This document shows, in pieces, positions 11,097-20,587 of a DNA stretch of 64,000 bases. Source of the stretch: Betaproteobacteria bacterium (GTDB lineage Bacteria > Pseudomonadota > Gammaproteobacteria > Burkholderiales > Burkholderiaceae); NCBI GenBank assembly GCA_009783065.1, contig WRHV01000006.1, forward strand, positions 6,242 through 70,241, read 5' to 3'. How positions within the stretch are numbered: the stretch's first letter is position 1; each line of letters begins with the position of its first letter. Under the pieces are notes generated by a model, which was not told where the DNA came from, did no database searches, and worked only from the letters and a program-made list of their open reading frames with translations. The translations under genes and the position numbers were made by a program.

Positions 11097-12584
11097 TTAG
11101 GGAATTTTCGATAGGGTTGCATTGGCGAGCAACTCGGATATAGCGTGTTGCATCGTATCAATCAGCCAGGTCGGATAAATGCCGATCAAGACGACAAAGA
11201 CGGCTAAAATGCTCAGCGCCAAAAATTCTCGTCCGCTAATGTCATGCAGGTTGGCGACATGTTCTTTTTCGACAGGACCAAAAACAACGCGCTTAACCAT
11301 CCATAAAGAGTAGGCGGCGCCCAGAACCAGTGCTGATGCTGTAAGCAGACCTAGCCAGAAATTGGCACGAACCATGCCGATGATGACCATGAATTCGCCA
11401 ACAAATCCGGATGTGCCGGGTAAGGCACAATTGCTAATCGCAAACAGGACAAACAATGTGGCAAATCGCGGCATGGTGTTGGCAATGCCGCCGTAATCCG
11501 TGATTTGGCGGAAATGAGTCCGGTCATATAGGATGCCGATGCAAAGAAAGAGGGCGCTGGATATGAAGCCATGGGAAATCATCTGGATCAGGGCGCCTTC
11601 GATGCTGACTTGCTGAAACAGAAAAAAACCCATTGTGACAAAACCCATATAGACAATGGATGAATAAGCAACCAGTTTTTTCATGTCCTTTTGAGTCATG
11701 GTCACAAATCCAATATAAATAATGGCAACCAGTGACAGAGCAATCATATATCCGGCGAGGTAGCGGCAGGCGTCCGGGATAATTGGCAGCATAAATCGGA
11801 TAAAACCGTATCCGCCCAGTTTGAGCATAATGGCGGCAAGCACAATAGAGCCTTCTGTTGGCGCTTCGACGTGTGCATCCGGGAGCCAGGTGTGAACCGG
11901 CCATATCGGTAATTTGATGCCAAAAGCCAGCAGGAAACCGAAAAACAGCAAAATTTGTCTATCCAATGGGATAGGGAGTGCCTGCCATACAAAAATGTCG
12001 AAACTATCCGTTTGCAGGTACAAATAAATGATGCTTACCAGCATGAAAAGAGAACCGAAAAACGGATACAGGAAAAATTTGAATGCGGCGTAAATCCGTT
12101 TTTCTCCACCCCAAATACCAATGATCACAAACATCGGGATAAGCGTGGCTTCAAAAAAGGCATAGAAAAGCAAGCCGTCGAGTGCGCAGAATGTGCCGGT
12201 TATGAGACCGGAGAGAATGAAGAAAATACCAAGGTATGAGGCCAAGTCTTTTTTTTTCGAATCCCAGGCGGTCAAGACGACAATGCACAGTACAAAGGCG
12301 GTTAATACAATGAACCAGAGTGATATGCCATCCAGTCCAAGAAAATAGTTAATTTGAAAACGTTCGATCCAGGTTATTTTTTCAACGAATTGCATACCGG
12401 CTTTTTGGCGGTCAAAGCCTGCGACGAGCAGCAGGGAAATGCCGAGGCACAGGAGTGACCCGGCCATTGAAAAATAGCGGACGACGGCGGGTTTGTTATA
12501 TTTTCCAGCCAGGAGGACAAGAATCCCGAAAAAAACCGGACACCAGATGGTCAGGCTCAATAAGGGGAGATCGAAAACAGACAT
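11097..12584 (-). CDS. nuoM: NADH-quinone oxidoreductase subunit M (NuoM)
   Basis: Antiporter-like proton-pumping subunit of complex I. It has 495 residues and about 14 membrane helices. The functional glutamate is present in LFYAFFEATLIPMF and the buried lysines in AFGIKLPIWPVHTWLPDAH and IMLKLGGYG, so the channel looks intact. It follows nuoL by 40 bases. Unusually, nuoN does not follow: an intergenic region and the atp operon come next. The remaining complex I genes must be elsewhere, if present. Confidence 0.95.
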   Translation of the reverse strand: MSVFDLPLLSLTIWCPVFFGILVLLAGKYNKPAVVRYFSMAGSLLCLGISLLLVAGFDRQKAGMQFVEKITWIERFQINYFLGLDGISLWFIVLTAFVLCIVVLTAWDSKKKDLASYLGIFFILSGLITGTFCALDGLLFYAFFEATLIPMFVIIGIWGGEKRIYAAFKFFLYPFFGSLFMLVSIIYLYLQTDSFDIFVWQALPIPLDRQILLFFGFLLAFGIKLPIWPVHTWLPDAHVEAPTEGSIVLAAIMLKLGGYGFIRFMLPIIPDACRYLAGYMIALSLVAIIYIGFVTMTQKDMKKLVAYSSIVYMGFVTMGFFLFQQVSIEGALIQMISHGFISSALFLCIGILYDRTHFRQITDYGGIANTMPRFATLFVLFAISNCALPGTSGFVGEFMVIIGMVRANFWLGLLTASALVLGAAYSLWMVKRVVFGPVEKEHVANLHDISGREFLALSILAVFVVLIGIYPTWLIDTMQHAISELLANATLSKIP

Positions 12585-12624
12585 GCTTGGTATTTTATCC
12601 CGGTTGCTGAGTTATCCGAAAAAA

Positions 12625-14727
12625 TCATCGGCAAAAATAAAACAGAAAACAGAGCAGGCTGATGATCATGACGAATGCATAGTGGTACAAATATCCTGAT
12701 TGCATTCGTTTCATCATATCGGAAAAGCGAGTGATCAGCTTGGCGGAGTTGTTTACGATAAAACCATCCGGTGACTGGGATTCGCCGGTTTTCCATAGTT
12801 GGTTTCCAAAAAGCAGGGCGCACCGTACGACAATTCTTTCGCTGAAATTGGTGAGACGGTTGAATGAAAACAGCCGTTCAAAAAATTTGGAACCCATTGT
12901 CTGCAATTTTTTATAGATTGCGGCGAGGCCGTATTGACTAAGCAGCAGCCGATATGGGATAGAGACTATTTTTGCCAATTTTTCCGGAAAAGACGGATTG
13001 ATAAGATAAAAATAGGCCGCAGTTCCAATTCCTGCAAGGGCAAACAGATAAGAAGGGGAAAGTAAGCCATGCAGAGCCATGAATAGCGGGCCGGAAAAAT
13101 GCGATGAGAGCTTTTGCATAGCAGGAAACCGCGCTGCATCAACGAAAATGGCCGATGCGAGAAAATCGCCGAACAGGATGGGCTCAACCGTGAACCAGCC
13201 GATTAAAAATGATGGGAGTGCCAGAACAATCAGCGGGATTGTCATGGTGCGGGGTGCAGGACGCGGCTTTTCACCAGGCAATATGCCGATATGTTCATTG
13301 GGAGCCAGTTTTTCGTGTTCGGCTGTCGGATCGGGGGGTATTTTACCGAACCGTGCTTTTCCGTGAAAAACCAGGAAAAACAACCGGAATATGTAAAAAG
13401 CAGTTACGAAAATACTCAATGATGTCGCAATGAGAGCGAAACGGCTTCCGAAAATACCCTGGTTCTTTGCTAGAGCGGTGATGATGCTTTCTTTTGAATA
13501 AAATCCCGAAAAAAACGGCATACCTGCCAGGGATAAAGAAGCGATAAGGGTCGTAATCCAGGCGGTTGGCATATACTTCCAGAGCCCTCCCATGTTCCGG
13601 ATATCCTGGTCATGGTTCATGCCGACGATGACAACGCCGGCAGCCAGAAACAGCAATGCCTTGAAAAAGGCGTGCGTCATCAGATGAAAAATAGCGGCTG
13701 AGTATGCGGATGCGCCCAGTGCGACCGTCATATAACCCAGTTGGGAAATGGTCGAATAGGCGATAACTTGTTTGATGTCGTGTTGAACCATGGCGACAAG
13801 CCCCATGAAGAGTGCTGTGACCGCGCCGATAACAAGCATGCATGATAGGGCGGTATCCGATAGTTCAAACAGGGGAGATAAACGCGCTACCATGAAAATA
13901 CCAGCCGTCACCATGGTGGCGGCATGAATCAGAGCGGAAATCGGTGTGGGGCCTTCCATAGAATCAGGCAACCAGACATGAAACGGGAACTGCGCCGATT
14001 TGCCCATGGCGCCTGCAAGAAGACAAAGGCACGATACGGTCATCAAATTCCAGTCTGTGCCGGGCAGTGTCATTGCCGCAATTTCAAGACGCGCAGAGAA
14101 AATCGTGTTGAACTGGAAAGAGCCGGTAATTGAAAAAAGAAGGCCGATTCCGACAATAAAGATGGCATCGCTGAAGCGGTTAATCAAAAATGCCCTTATT
14201 CCGGCGGTGGCTGCTGTCGGTTTTTCATACCAAAATCCAATCAGGAGGTAAGACGCGAGGCCAACCGCTTCCCATCCGAAAAAGAGCTGAAGAAAATTGT
14301 TTGCCATGACCAGCATGAGCATCGCGAAAGTAAAGAAAGCGATACACGCAAAGAAACGGCTATTACTCGGATCATCCTTCATGTAGCCGATGGAATAAAC
14401 GTGTACGGCCAATGAAATAAACGTGACAATACACATCATCAATGCGGTTAGGCCATCAACGAGAAAGCCGATGCCAGCCTGAAAGTTTCCGGAATTGACC
14501 CAGCTATAGATAGGTTCATGGAAAATGATTCCCTGACGGGTAGCGTGTAATGCGTACAGGGAAATCAGGAAGGAAATGAGCACACCTGATATGGTGAGCA
14601 GATGGGATATTCGTGAAGAGATGGGTTTGCTGGAAAAACGGGTGCCCAACAGCGCGACAGCAATGGCTCCTGCCAGTGGCGCCAGTGGTGCCGCCAAAAG
14701 CAGAGTCGCGTTCATTTGCCCCGTCAT
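12625..14727 (-). CDS. nuoL: NADH-quinone oxidoreductase subunit L (NuoL)
   Basis: Distal antiporter-like subunit of complex I, with the long lateral helix at its C-terminus. It has 700 residues. Key elements are LFFGWEAVGLASYLLIGFW (channel glutamate), MGKSAQFPFHVWLPDSMEGP (channel lysine), and HAATMVTAGIFM. A hydrophilic insert between the late helices (GKARFGKIPPDPTAEHEKL) is typical of betaproteobacterial NuoL. Two starts are possible, 14727 and 14715 (MNATLLLAAP); neither has a strong ribosome site. nuoK, which normally precedes nuoL, is absent; the upstream neighbour is a metallo-hydrolase gene. Confidence 0.95.
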   Translation of the reverse strand: MTGQMNATLLLAAPLAPLAGAIAVALLGTRFSSKPISSRISHLLTISGVLISFLISLYALHATRQGIIFHEPIYSWVNSGNFQAGIGFLVDGLTALMMCIVTFISLAVHVYSIGYMKDDPSNSRFFACIAFFTFAMLMLVMANNFLQLFFGWEAVGLASYLLIGFWYEKPTAATAGIRAFLINRFSDAIFIVGIGLLFSITGSFQFNTIFSARLEIAAMTLPGTDWNLMTVSCLCLLAGAMGKSAQFPFHVWLPDSMEGPTPISALIHAATMVTAGIFMVARLSPLFELSDTALSCMLVIGAVTALFMGLVAMVQHDIKQVIAYSTISQLGYMTVALGASAYSAAIFHLMTHAFFKALLFLAAGVVIVGMNHDQDIRNMGGLWKYMPTAWITTLIASLSLAGMPFFSGFYSKESIITALAKNQGIFGSRFALIATSLSIFVTAFYIFRLFFLVFHGKARFGKIPPDPTAEHEKLAPNEHIGILPGEKPRPAPRTMTIPLIVLALPSFLIGWFTVEPILFGDFLASAIFVDAARFPAMQKLSSHFSGPLFMALHGLLSPSYLFALAGIGTAAYFYLINPSFPEKLAKIVSIPYRLLLSQYGLAAIYKKLQTMGSKFFERLFSFNRLTNFSERIVVRCALLFGNQLWKTGESQSPDGFIVNNSAKLITRFSDMMKRMQSGYLYHYAFVMIISLLCFLFYFCR

Positions 14728-14955
14728 GAAAAAGTTGTGTGAAATTGAAAATCCGGGATCAGCCAGTCCGAATTTTCATGGTTAAGTGATGGGTTGGTAA
14801 ATCATTGGCAGGTTTGCCCGACATGATACCAAATCAGGGACAGTTAGGAAACGTTTCAGGTCAGAAAGCTTGAAGGTCGCCAAGAGCAGGACAAACAGAT
14901 GCTTTTCTCTTTGCGATTTTTTACGTTTGGGCAAGCGGTTTGGTTAAGCGAGATG

Positions 14956-14984
14956 TAATCGATCCCCGATTGGGGGATCGATTA
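14956..14984. terminator. Strong hairpin after the metallo-hydrolase gene, possible terminator
   Basis: A perfect 12-bp stem, 14956-14967 with 14973-14984, and a five-base loop. It lies just after the stop of the minus-strand metallo-hydrolase gene at 14995, where a terminator is expected. No clear U-run follows on the minus strand, so intrinsic termination is uncertain. A transcript-stabilising hairpin is the alternative. Confidence 0.45.
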
Positions 14985-14994
14985 TCAGGTTCGG

Positions 14995-15636
14995 TTATTT
15001 TTTATCCGGCACGTACTGGTTGCTGCGCCGTTCATTGCCAATGGTTGAGACAGGCCCATGTCCCGGAATGAATTGGACATCGTCCCCAAGCGTATACATG
15101 TTTTCGCGAATGGATTTGGCCAACGCATTGAAATTGCCGTTAGGGAGATCGGTCCGGCCAACGGAGCCCGCAAAAAGGACATCTCCCGACATCACCACCT
15201 TGGTTGGCGCATGAAAGAAAATCACATGGCCGGGCGAATGGCCCGGGCAATGAAATACTTGGAGGGTTTCATTGCCGACGGTAACGGTATCAGCCTGGTT
15301 GAGCCAGCGGTCCGGTTTGAATGGCGTGCCGGCGGGCAGTCCCCACATTCTGGTTTGGCTGGTCGCCAGGTCATCCAGAAGATAAGCGTCTGCTTCATTC
15401 GGCCCTTCTATAGGGACGCCGTACTGGTCAGCCAGTGTTTTTGCTCCGCCGCAATGGTCTAAGTGCCCATGCGTTACCAACACTTTTTCCAAAGTCAGAT
15501 TTCTTTGTTCTATGGCTGCTGCAATTTTGGCAATATCGCCGCCTGGATCGACAACAGCCGCTTTGTTGGTGTTTTCATCCCACATCAGGGTACAGTTCTG
15601 CTGGAAGGGAGTGACAGGTATGATCTGAAATTTCAT
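14995..15636 (-). CDS. MBL-fold metallo-hydrolase, glyoxalase II-like
   Basis: Zinc-dependent hydrolase of the metallo-beta-lactamase fold, probably cytoplasmic. It has 213 residues. Metal ligands are visible: THGHLDHCGG (HxHxDH), HCPGHSPGH, SGDVLFAGSVGRTDLP (bridging Asp) and FIPGHGP (last His). The short length without the C-terminal helical domain of classical glyoxalase II places it with YcbL-like or GloB-like thioester hydrolases. The true substrate cannot be told from sequence. It appears monocistronic, with a hairpin downstream. Confidence 0.85.
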   Translation of the reverse strand: MKFQIIPVTPFQQNCTLMWDENTNKAAVVDPGGDIAKIAAAIEQRNLTLEKVLVTHGHLDHCGGAKTLADQYGVPIEGPNEADAYLLDDLATSQTRMWGLPAGTPFKPDRWLNQADTVTVGNETLQVFHCPGHSPGHVIFFHAPTKVVMSGDVLFAGSVGRTDLPNGNFNALAKSIRENMYTLGDDVQFIPGHGPVSTIGNERRSNQYVPDKK

Positions 15637-15797
15637 AGTGCCCTAAAAAAATAGATTTAAGGAATGGGTGTTTTTATTGGTAGAAAAATTCAGGTATTTT
15701 TAGTCCTGTTTTGCCAAAATACCAGAAGTCGGTTAAAACCGGTCGTGCAATGATATTTTGACATAATACTTCTTCTGCATGAAATGTTTCACTTTCT

Positions 15798-16487
15798 TCA
15801 TGCCGGATTTTTAGACGCGGGTGGGCAGTGCTGCAAGGATTGCTTTGGAAATTTGCTCATGATGGATTCCAGTGCTCGAAGTTGTTCCCCGCTCAGATTG
15901 TTGAGACGATAGACGCGTTTTTCTGTGATGGCACCACGCGGCGCAATTTGTAGATCTGAGATACCGGCTTTTTCCAGTGTTGCGACATGATTGATGGCAG
16001 CTTCGTGGGTTTTAAAAATGCCGAGTGAAATGGCCCATCGCAGTTTAGTCTGATCCTTGATGATGTAGCTCTCAATCCCTTTTTGCTTTAATTTGCCGAT
16101 TCGGGCTTCAGCCGCTTTCTGGCTGGCTGGTGGCGGGATAAAGACCATGTAAGTACTGCCTTCCTGAGCAGAGGTGAAGCTGATATTTTCAGGGCGTAGC
16201 GAAAGAGAGGGTAATTGCTGTTCAAAGCCGATTGCTTCCGTTTTACTGAAATGGCCAATTTCAACACAGGTTCCGGCCGTCGTCATATCTTGGCTTATTA
16301 CCTGGGCTTTTGCGATTGCCCGGTTGATTTCATCTGTTGACAGCAAGCGGATCTGGTCTTCGCGGTACTGGTATGAAAGACGTTCCGGCTCGTGTTTACC
16401 GCTAGATGGCGCGTCAAAATAGGTTTGCTGAAATACAAACAATACAACATTAGCAGCGAGCAATACCCAGAAGAAAAACTTCAGCAT
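15798..16487 (-). CDS. SPOR-domain protein with one N-terminal membrane anchor
   Basis: From the ATG at 16487 the protein has 229 residues: a membrane anchor at about 4-21 (FFFWVLLAANVVLFVF), a linker, then a C-terminal repeat region of SPOR type (IGKLKQKGIESYIIKD, then WAISLGIFKTHEAAINHVATLEKAG). SPOR domains bind denuded glycan strands at the septum. The longer frame from 16505 is rejected because GGA lies six bases before 16487 and the anchor starts there. It overlaps the coaX stop by seven bases, so the two are co-translated. A gene of this kind behind coaX is common in betaproteobacteria. Confidence 0.75.
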   Translation of the reverse strand: MLKFFFWVLLAANVVLFVFQQTYFDAPSSGKHEPERLSYQYREDQIRLLSTDEINRAIAKAQVISQDMTTAGTCVEIGHFSKTEAIGFEQQLPSLSLRPENISFTSAQEGSTYMVFIPPPASQKAAEARIGKLKQKGIESYIIKDQTKLRWAISLGIFKTHEAAINHVATLEKAGISDLQIAPRGAITEKRVYRLNNLSGEQLRALESIMSKFPKQSLQHCPPASKNPA

Positions 16488-17278
16488 AATGGATCCAATG
16501 CGCATTTTCCGGCATCCGCAGCATGCAGGCCGACCAGTACCAGATTATCCACAATTTGGGCGGGAATAGAAAGGTAGGGGAAGACAAGTTTTGCCGCTCC
16601 GCCAGATAAAATACACTGGACGTTTTGCAGATGGCGGGCATGAACCATAACGGCATGTTCGATTGCGCCTGCCTGTGCTGTCATGCAGCCGTTACGAATG
16701 GCATTGATGGTATCGGTGGCAAAAGCCGGAATCGTTTCGGTCATCTGTCCGATGTCCGGAAGCAGTGCCGTATTGTCAGCCAGAGCATTGGCCATTAATC
16801 GCAAGCCGGGCAGGATCATGCCGCCAATAAAGGTTCCATCTGCTGTTAAGGTGTCGATTGTCGTGGCGGTGCCGCAAGTGACCACGATTAGGTTTTTGTT
16901 CGGGAAAAGTGAGCGTGCGCCAATAAGAGAGGCAAACCGGTCACTGCCAAGTTGCGTAAAATTCACATAGCGGTTTGTTACACCGGCTAGTGAGGGGGCT
17001 GATGTAAACCAGGCAATACGGTCGGGTTCCGGATATAGTTTTTTGATCTGAGCAGCAATATTTTCCTGTGCAGCTTTACCGGCTACGTTTGAGATGATGA
17101 CACGTTTGATGGCATGTTCTGACCGTTTTTTTTGCAACAAGCCATGAAGTGTTTCCAGTTCATCATACGTTGTTTCACCAACGTGCAGCCATGCAGCGCG
17201 ATCAGGCGTTGCCGTTGTTTCAGCCGACGCGAGCGCCCATTTTATCGACGAGTTTCCGGCATCAATCAATAAAAGCAT
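16481..17278 (-). CDS. coaX: Type III pantothenate kinase (CoaX)
   Basis: Phosphorylates pantothenate, the first step of coenzyme A synthesis. It has 265 residues from the ATG at 17278, with the ASKHA-fold start LLLIDAGNSSIKW (phosphate-1 loop), LGSDRFASLIGAR (pantothenate side), VVTCGTATTIDTL (phosphate-2 loop) and FIGGMILPG. The start at 17278 follows AAGG at proper spacing; the extension to 17296 adds only six atypical residues. Type III kinases are not inhibited by CoA and need a monovalent cation (family knowledge). Upstream, where birA normally sits, only a remnant is left. Confidence 0.93.
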   Translation of the reverse strand: MLLLIDAGNSSIKWALASAETTATPDRAAWLHVGETTYDELETLHGLLQKKRSEHAIKRVIISNVAGKAAQENIAAQIKKLYPEPDRIAWFTSAPSLAGVTNRYVNFTQLGSDRFASLIGARSLFPNKNLIVVTCGTATTIDTLTADGTFIGGMILPGLRLMANALADNTALLPDIGQMTETIPAFATDTINAIRNGCMTAQAGAIEHAVMVHARHLQNVQCILSGGAAKLVFPYLSIPAQIVDNLVLVGLHAADAGKCALDPLC

Positions 17279-17349
17279 GGCGTTGCCTTTTTTCAAGAAT
17301 CATTCTACCGTATCCGTCTATGCCGGTACCGGCTTGTTTTGGCCGTCCA

Positions 17350-17505
17350 TTATGAAAGCGGCATGGCTTCGGTGGTGGGTTGGTCAATTTGTGTTCCCGA
17401 TTCATCTGGTCGTTGCAGGTTGATTCCAATTCCGATGATAACCCAGTTTTCATTTGCATTTTGCCGGCTTATATCACAAGGATGTTCGATAAGAATGCCA
17501 TTGGG
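17350..17505 (-). pseudogene. birA: Remnant of birA (biotin-protein ligase / biotin repressor)
   Basis: A 51-codon open stretch on the minus strand reads PNGILIE, then after a short linker NWVIIGIGINLQRP, then ends in TAA at 17350-17352. GILIE and the IGIGIN block are the adjacent core motifs of the BirA catalytic domain (normally KWPND...KLxGILxE...GxGINL). Here the part between PN and GILIE is missing, an in-frame TAG (17506-17508) precedes the fragment, and the C-terminal domain is absent. No start or ribosome site serves it. Its place directly upstream of coaX matches the conserved birA-coaX order of betaproteobacteria. The rest of 17279-17736 shows no other gene. Confidence 0.7.
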
Positions 17506-17736
17506 CTATGTGAGCATGGTGAAAATATCGAGCTGGCGATAGTGTCTGGGTAAGAGAAACACCAATGGTAAAAGACAATCATTTTACAGGCAGGGCATTT
17601 TGAGATTTCCTTTGGGGCTGCTGTTATCATAAAACACAAAAGAGGCCTGAATATTTACATAGTCATTGATGATTCCGGTGTGTTGCTTTTACGAGCGTGT
17701 ATTATATTCAGCTCAATGTCGATTTAGATACAGGAA

Positions 17737-18882
17737 ATGACGTATATGCCTTTGAACAGAGGGTATGCTGAAAAAGTGCCGGCGCTTCAGATAATCGAAG
17801 GAGATCAGGTCATTGCCAGCGGTTGCTGGTGTGTGGAACAACTGGTTTCCAAGCCTGTGTTTTCGAAGCTCCAATCTTTTATCAAGATGGTGATAGACAA
17901 GCGGCGTTTTTCGTGGGATCTGTTGCAAATAACGGAATTGGATTATGTCGGGGCTCAGTTTTTGTGGGATGCGTGGGGCCACGCATTGCCTTCCCGCCTG
18001 AAAATGCTTCCAGAACATAAGGCGCTGTTTGATCGGTTGGAGAAAACCGGCGTACTGGAGTTAAAGGAAGTAGAAAAACCATATGCCGGTTATGTCGCAT
18101 TGCTCGGTAAGTTATGGAATCAGTTCCAAAGCCATACTATTGATATGGTTACATTGACAGGGCAATTTATTCTGGATTTTTACCAATTTGTTTTAAATCC
18201 TCGGAAAGGCCCCTGGAGAGAAATTTCAGCCAATATTTACAATGCAGGAACGCGTGCCGTTGGCATTACGGCGCTCGTGGGTTTTTTGATTGGCGTTGTG
18301 CTTTCCTATCTATCAGCGCAGCAATTACGCAATTTTGGAGGGGATCCCTTTTTGGTCGATTTACTGGGGATCGGCATTACACGTGAATTGGGGCCGCTAC
18401 TCGCCGCTATTCTTGTGGCTGGACGATCCGGGTCATCCATGACGGCGCAGATTGGCGTGATGCGTGTAACAGAAGAGTTGGACGCTATGCAGGTTATGGG
18501 GATGTCGCATGGGTTTCGGCTGGTTTTACCCAAGGTGATTGCCTTATCCATCGTGATGCCGTTGCTGGTGATGTGGACCAATATTGTTGCGCTGGTGGGA
18601 GGCATGTTGGCCGCCCAGGCTTCAATCGGTTTGTCGGTAAATTACTTTATTTCTTCCTTGCCTAGTTCGGTGCCGTCAGCCAATCTGATCATCGGCCTGG
18701 GAAAAGGTGTGGTATTTGGAGCATTGATTGCGCTGATTTCCTGCCATTTTGGTCTCAGAATCAAGCCCAATACGGAAAGTTTGGGGCAGGGGACGACCAG
18801 TGCCGTTGTGACGTCCATTACGGCGGTTATCCTGGTTGATGCTTTATTTGCCATTATGCTTCAACATGTGGGATGGTCATGA
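17737..18882 (+). CDS. MlaE-type ABC transporter permease with N-terminal STAS-like domain
   Basis: Permease of a lipid-transporting MCE system in the inner membrane. It has 381 residues. Residues 1 to about 130 form a soluble alpha/beta region of STAS type (LQIIEGDQVIASGCW, LQITELDYVGAQFLWD). Residues 160-380 are the MlaE permease, with ITRELGPLLAAILVAGRSGS and GVMRVTEELDAMQVMG as the coupling region and about five membrane helices. In the classical Mla system the STAS protein MlaB is separate, so this is a fused type. The ATG at 17737 is very close to AGGA; 17746 is an alternative start. It is the first gene of a four-gene operon and overlaps the ATPase gene. Confidence 0.88.
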   Translation: MTYMPLNRGYAEKVPALQIIEGDQVIASGCWCVEQLVSKPVFSKLQSFIKMVIDKRRFSWDLLQITELDYVGAQFLWDAWGHALPSRLKMLPEHKALFDRLEKTGVLELKEVEKPYAGYVALLGKLWNQFQSHTIDMVTLTGQFILDFYQFVLNPRKGPWREISANIYNAGTRAVGITALVGFLIGVVLSYLSAQQLRNFGGDPFLVDLLGIGITRELGPLLAAILVAGRSGSSMTAQIGVMRVTEELDAMQVMGMSHGFRLVLPKVIALSIVMPLLVMWTNIVALVGGMLAAQASIGLSVNYFISSLPSSVPSANLIIGLGKGVVFGALIALISCHFGLRIKPNTESLGQGTTSAVVTSITAVILVDALFAIMLQHVGWS

Positions 18883-19676
18883 ATGCGCGTTTAGAACCCG
18901 ATGTGATCCGAATTGAAAAACTGTGGACACAGTTTGGCGATCATATCGTCCACCGGGATCTGGATTTGTCTGTAAAACAAGGAGAGATTGTTTCACTTGT
19001 CGGAGGATCAGGTTCCGGCAAGACGACCTTGCTGAGAGAAATACTGGGATTGCAAAAACCCAGTCGGGGAAAAGTATCCATTCTGGATAAGGATATTTCC
19101 AATGCCAGTATCGACGAAAAGAAATATCTTTACAACCGGTGTGGCGTGCTGTTTCAGCAGGGGGCGCTTTTTTCAGCGTTATCCGTGCTGGAAAATGTCG
19201 CATTGCCCATGCGGGAATTGGGGGTATTGCCTGATAAACTGATTGAAGAATCCGTTTTATTGAAATTGCAGATGGTGGGGCTTCAATCGGTTGACGCCAT
19301 GAAAATGCCTTCCGATTTGTCAGGCGGGATGATAAAAAGAGTTGCCCTGGCACGGGCATTGTCGCTGGAGCCGGAGTTGCTTTTTCTGGATGAGCCGACC
19401 GCAGGACTTGATCCGCTCCTGTCAGACAGTTTTGTCGAATTGATACGTTCTCTCCATAGCGAATTGAATCTGACGGTTGTTATGGTATCGCATGATCTGG
19501 ATTCGATTTTGCAATTATCCTCACATATTGCAGTACTGGCAGATAAGCGTGTGATTGTGAATGGAACACCACAGGAGGTGATAGAAGTGGATCATCCTTT
19601 TATTCGTGAATTTTTTCTGGGTGATCGCGGTAAACGCGCCTTGACAGGTGTACCGGATCTGATCATTCCCAAATAG
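18873..19676 (+). CDS. MlaF-type ABC transporter ATP-binding protein
   Basis: ATPase partner of the preceding permease. It has 267 residues, with Walker A GGSGSGKT at 44-51, signature LSGGM at 149-153, Walker B LLFLDEP at 169-175, and the switch histidine in VMVSHDL. The final M in LSGGM is common in MlaF-like proteins. Starts at 18873 or 18879 are both possible; the latter forms an ATGA overlap with the permease stop. The stop lies 14 bases before the MCE gene. The likely task is moving phospholipid or another lipid between the membranes; direction cannot be told. Confidence 0.92.
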   Translation: MVMNARLEPDVIRIEKLWTQFGDHIVHRDLDLSVKQGEIVSLVGGSGSGKTTLLREILGLQKPSRGKVSILDKDISNASIDEKKYLYNRCGVLFQQGALFSALSVLENVALPMRELGVLPDKLIEESVLLKLQMVGLQSVDAMKMPSDLSGGMIKRVALARALSLEPELLFLDEPTAGLDPLLSDSFVELIRSLHSELNLTVVMVSHDLDSILQLSSHIAVLADKRVIVNGTPQEVIEVDHPFIREFFLGDRGKRALTGVPDLIIPK

Positions 19677-19690
19677 CAGGAGGGTGAATA

Positions 19691-20569
19691 ATGGAAAGCA
19701 AATCTCACGCACTGATGGCGGGCCTTTTTACACTGGCTCTTTTGGCGGCGGTTTTGCTGGGTGGATGGTGGTTAAATCGCGATAGAACAGAATTGGTCCC
19801 TTATGTGATGGCAACCAAACTCTCTGTTGCGGGGTTGAACCCCCAAGCAACTGTCCGTTATCGTGGATTGAATGTTGGCAGAGTGACTGAAATCCGCTTT
19901 GATTCGGCCGTTCCTGGACAAATACTGGTTTTTTTCGGGGTTCGTCCGGAAACGCCTATGACGAAATCAACCTTTGGTATGCTCGTTTTCCAGGGTGTTA
20001 CGGGCATGGCTTTTGTTGAACTCAATGATGACGGCAGTGATCCACAGCCGCTGCCCAGCTCGAATGAACGGATTGCCCAAATTGAAATGCGTCCAGGCCT
20101 GTTGACGGATTTGCAGACCAAAGCCAATGCCATACTGGATGAAACCCAAAGAATTACCAAAGAAGTATCAACCTTTTTGGGACCGGAAAATCAGGAGGTG
20201 TTGATGAATACGTTTAAAAGCATTAATCGGGCAGCGACCGAAATTGAACGGTCTTCCCGGGACCTTCAGCCGACGTTGGCTAAACTGCCTGGTGTTGCGG
20301 ATAAGGCAGGCCAAACGATGGAATCGGTTACAGCACTTTCGGACGAACTAAGAGAATTGAGCCAGAACTTGACTGCTTTTGCCGGTAACAATACGACGTC
20401 GGATTCCGTAATAAGATTGCAGTCTCTGGCGGAGGATTTACATACATCGCTTCAGTCCATCAATAGCACGCTGGACCAATTCCGTCAGCGGCCTGCCGGA
20501 TTGTTTTTTGGTGCTCCTGGTCCGGCACCGGGGCCTGGTGAGCCAGGACATCGTGCATCATCCCAGTGA
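19691..20569 (+). CDS. MCE-domain protein (MlaD/PqiB-like)
   Basis: Membrane-anchored substrate-binding subunit of the lipid transporter. It has 292 residues: one N-terminal membrane helix (10-29), an MCE domain at about 38-115 (VAGLNPQATVRYRGLNVGRV is its hallmark), then a long helical, probably coiled-coil region at 135-250, and a Pro/Gly-rich tail. This layout with a long helix after a single MCE domain resembles the type that bridges the periplasm as a hexameric needle. AGGAGG precedes the ATG. Confidence 0.9.
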   Translation: MESKSHALMAGLFTLALLAAVLLGGWWLNRDRTELVPYVMATKLSVAGLNPQATVRYRGLNVGRVTEIRFDSAVPGQILVFFGVRPETPMTKSTFGMLVFQGVTGMAFVELNDDGSDPQPLPSSNERIAQIEMRPGLLTDLQTKANAILDETQRITKEVSTFLGPENQEVLMNTFKSINRAATEIERSSRDLQPTLAKLPGVADKAGQTMESVTALSDELRELSQNLTAFAGNNTTSDSVIRLQSLAEDLHTSLQSINSTLDQFRQRPAGLFFGAPGPAPGPGEPGHRASSQ

Positions 20570-20587
20570 TTCTACAGAGGTTTGCTC

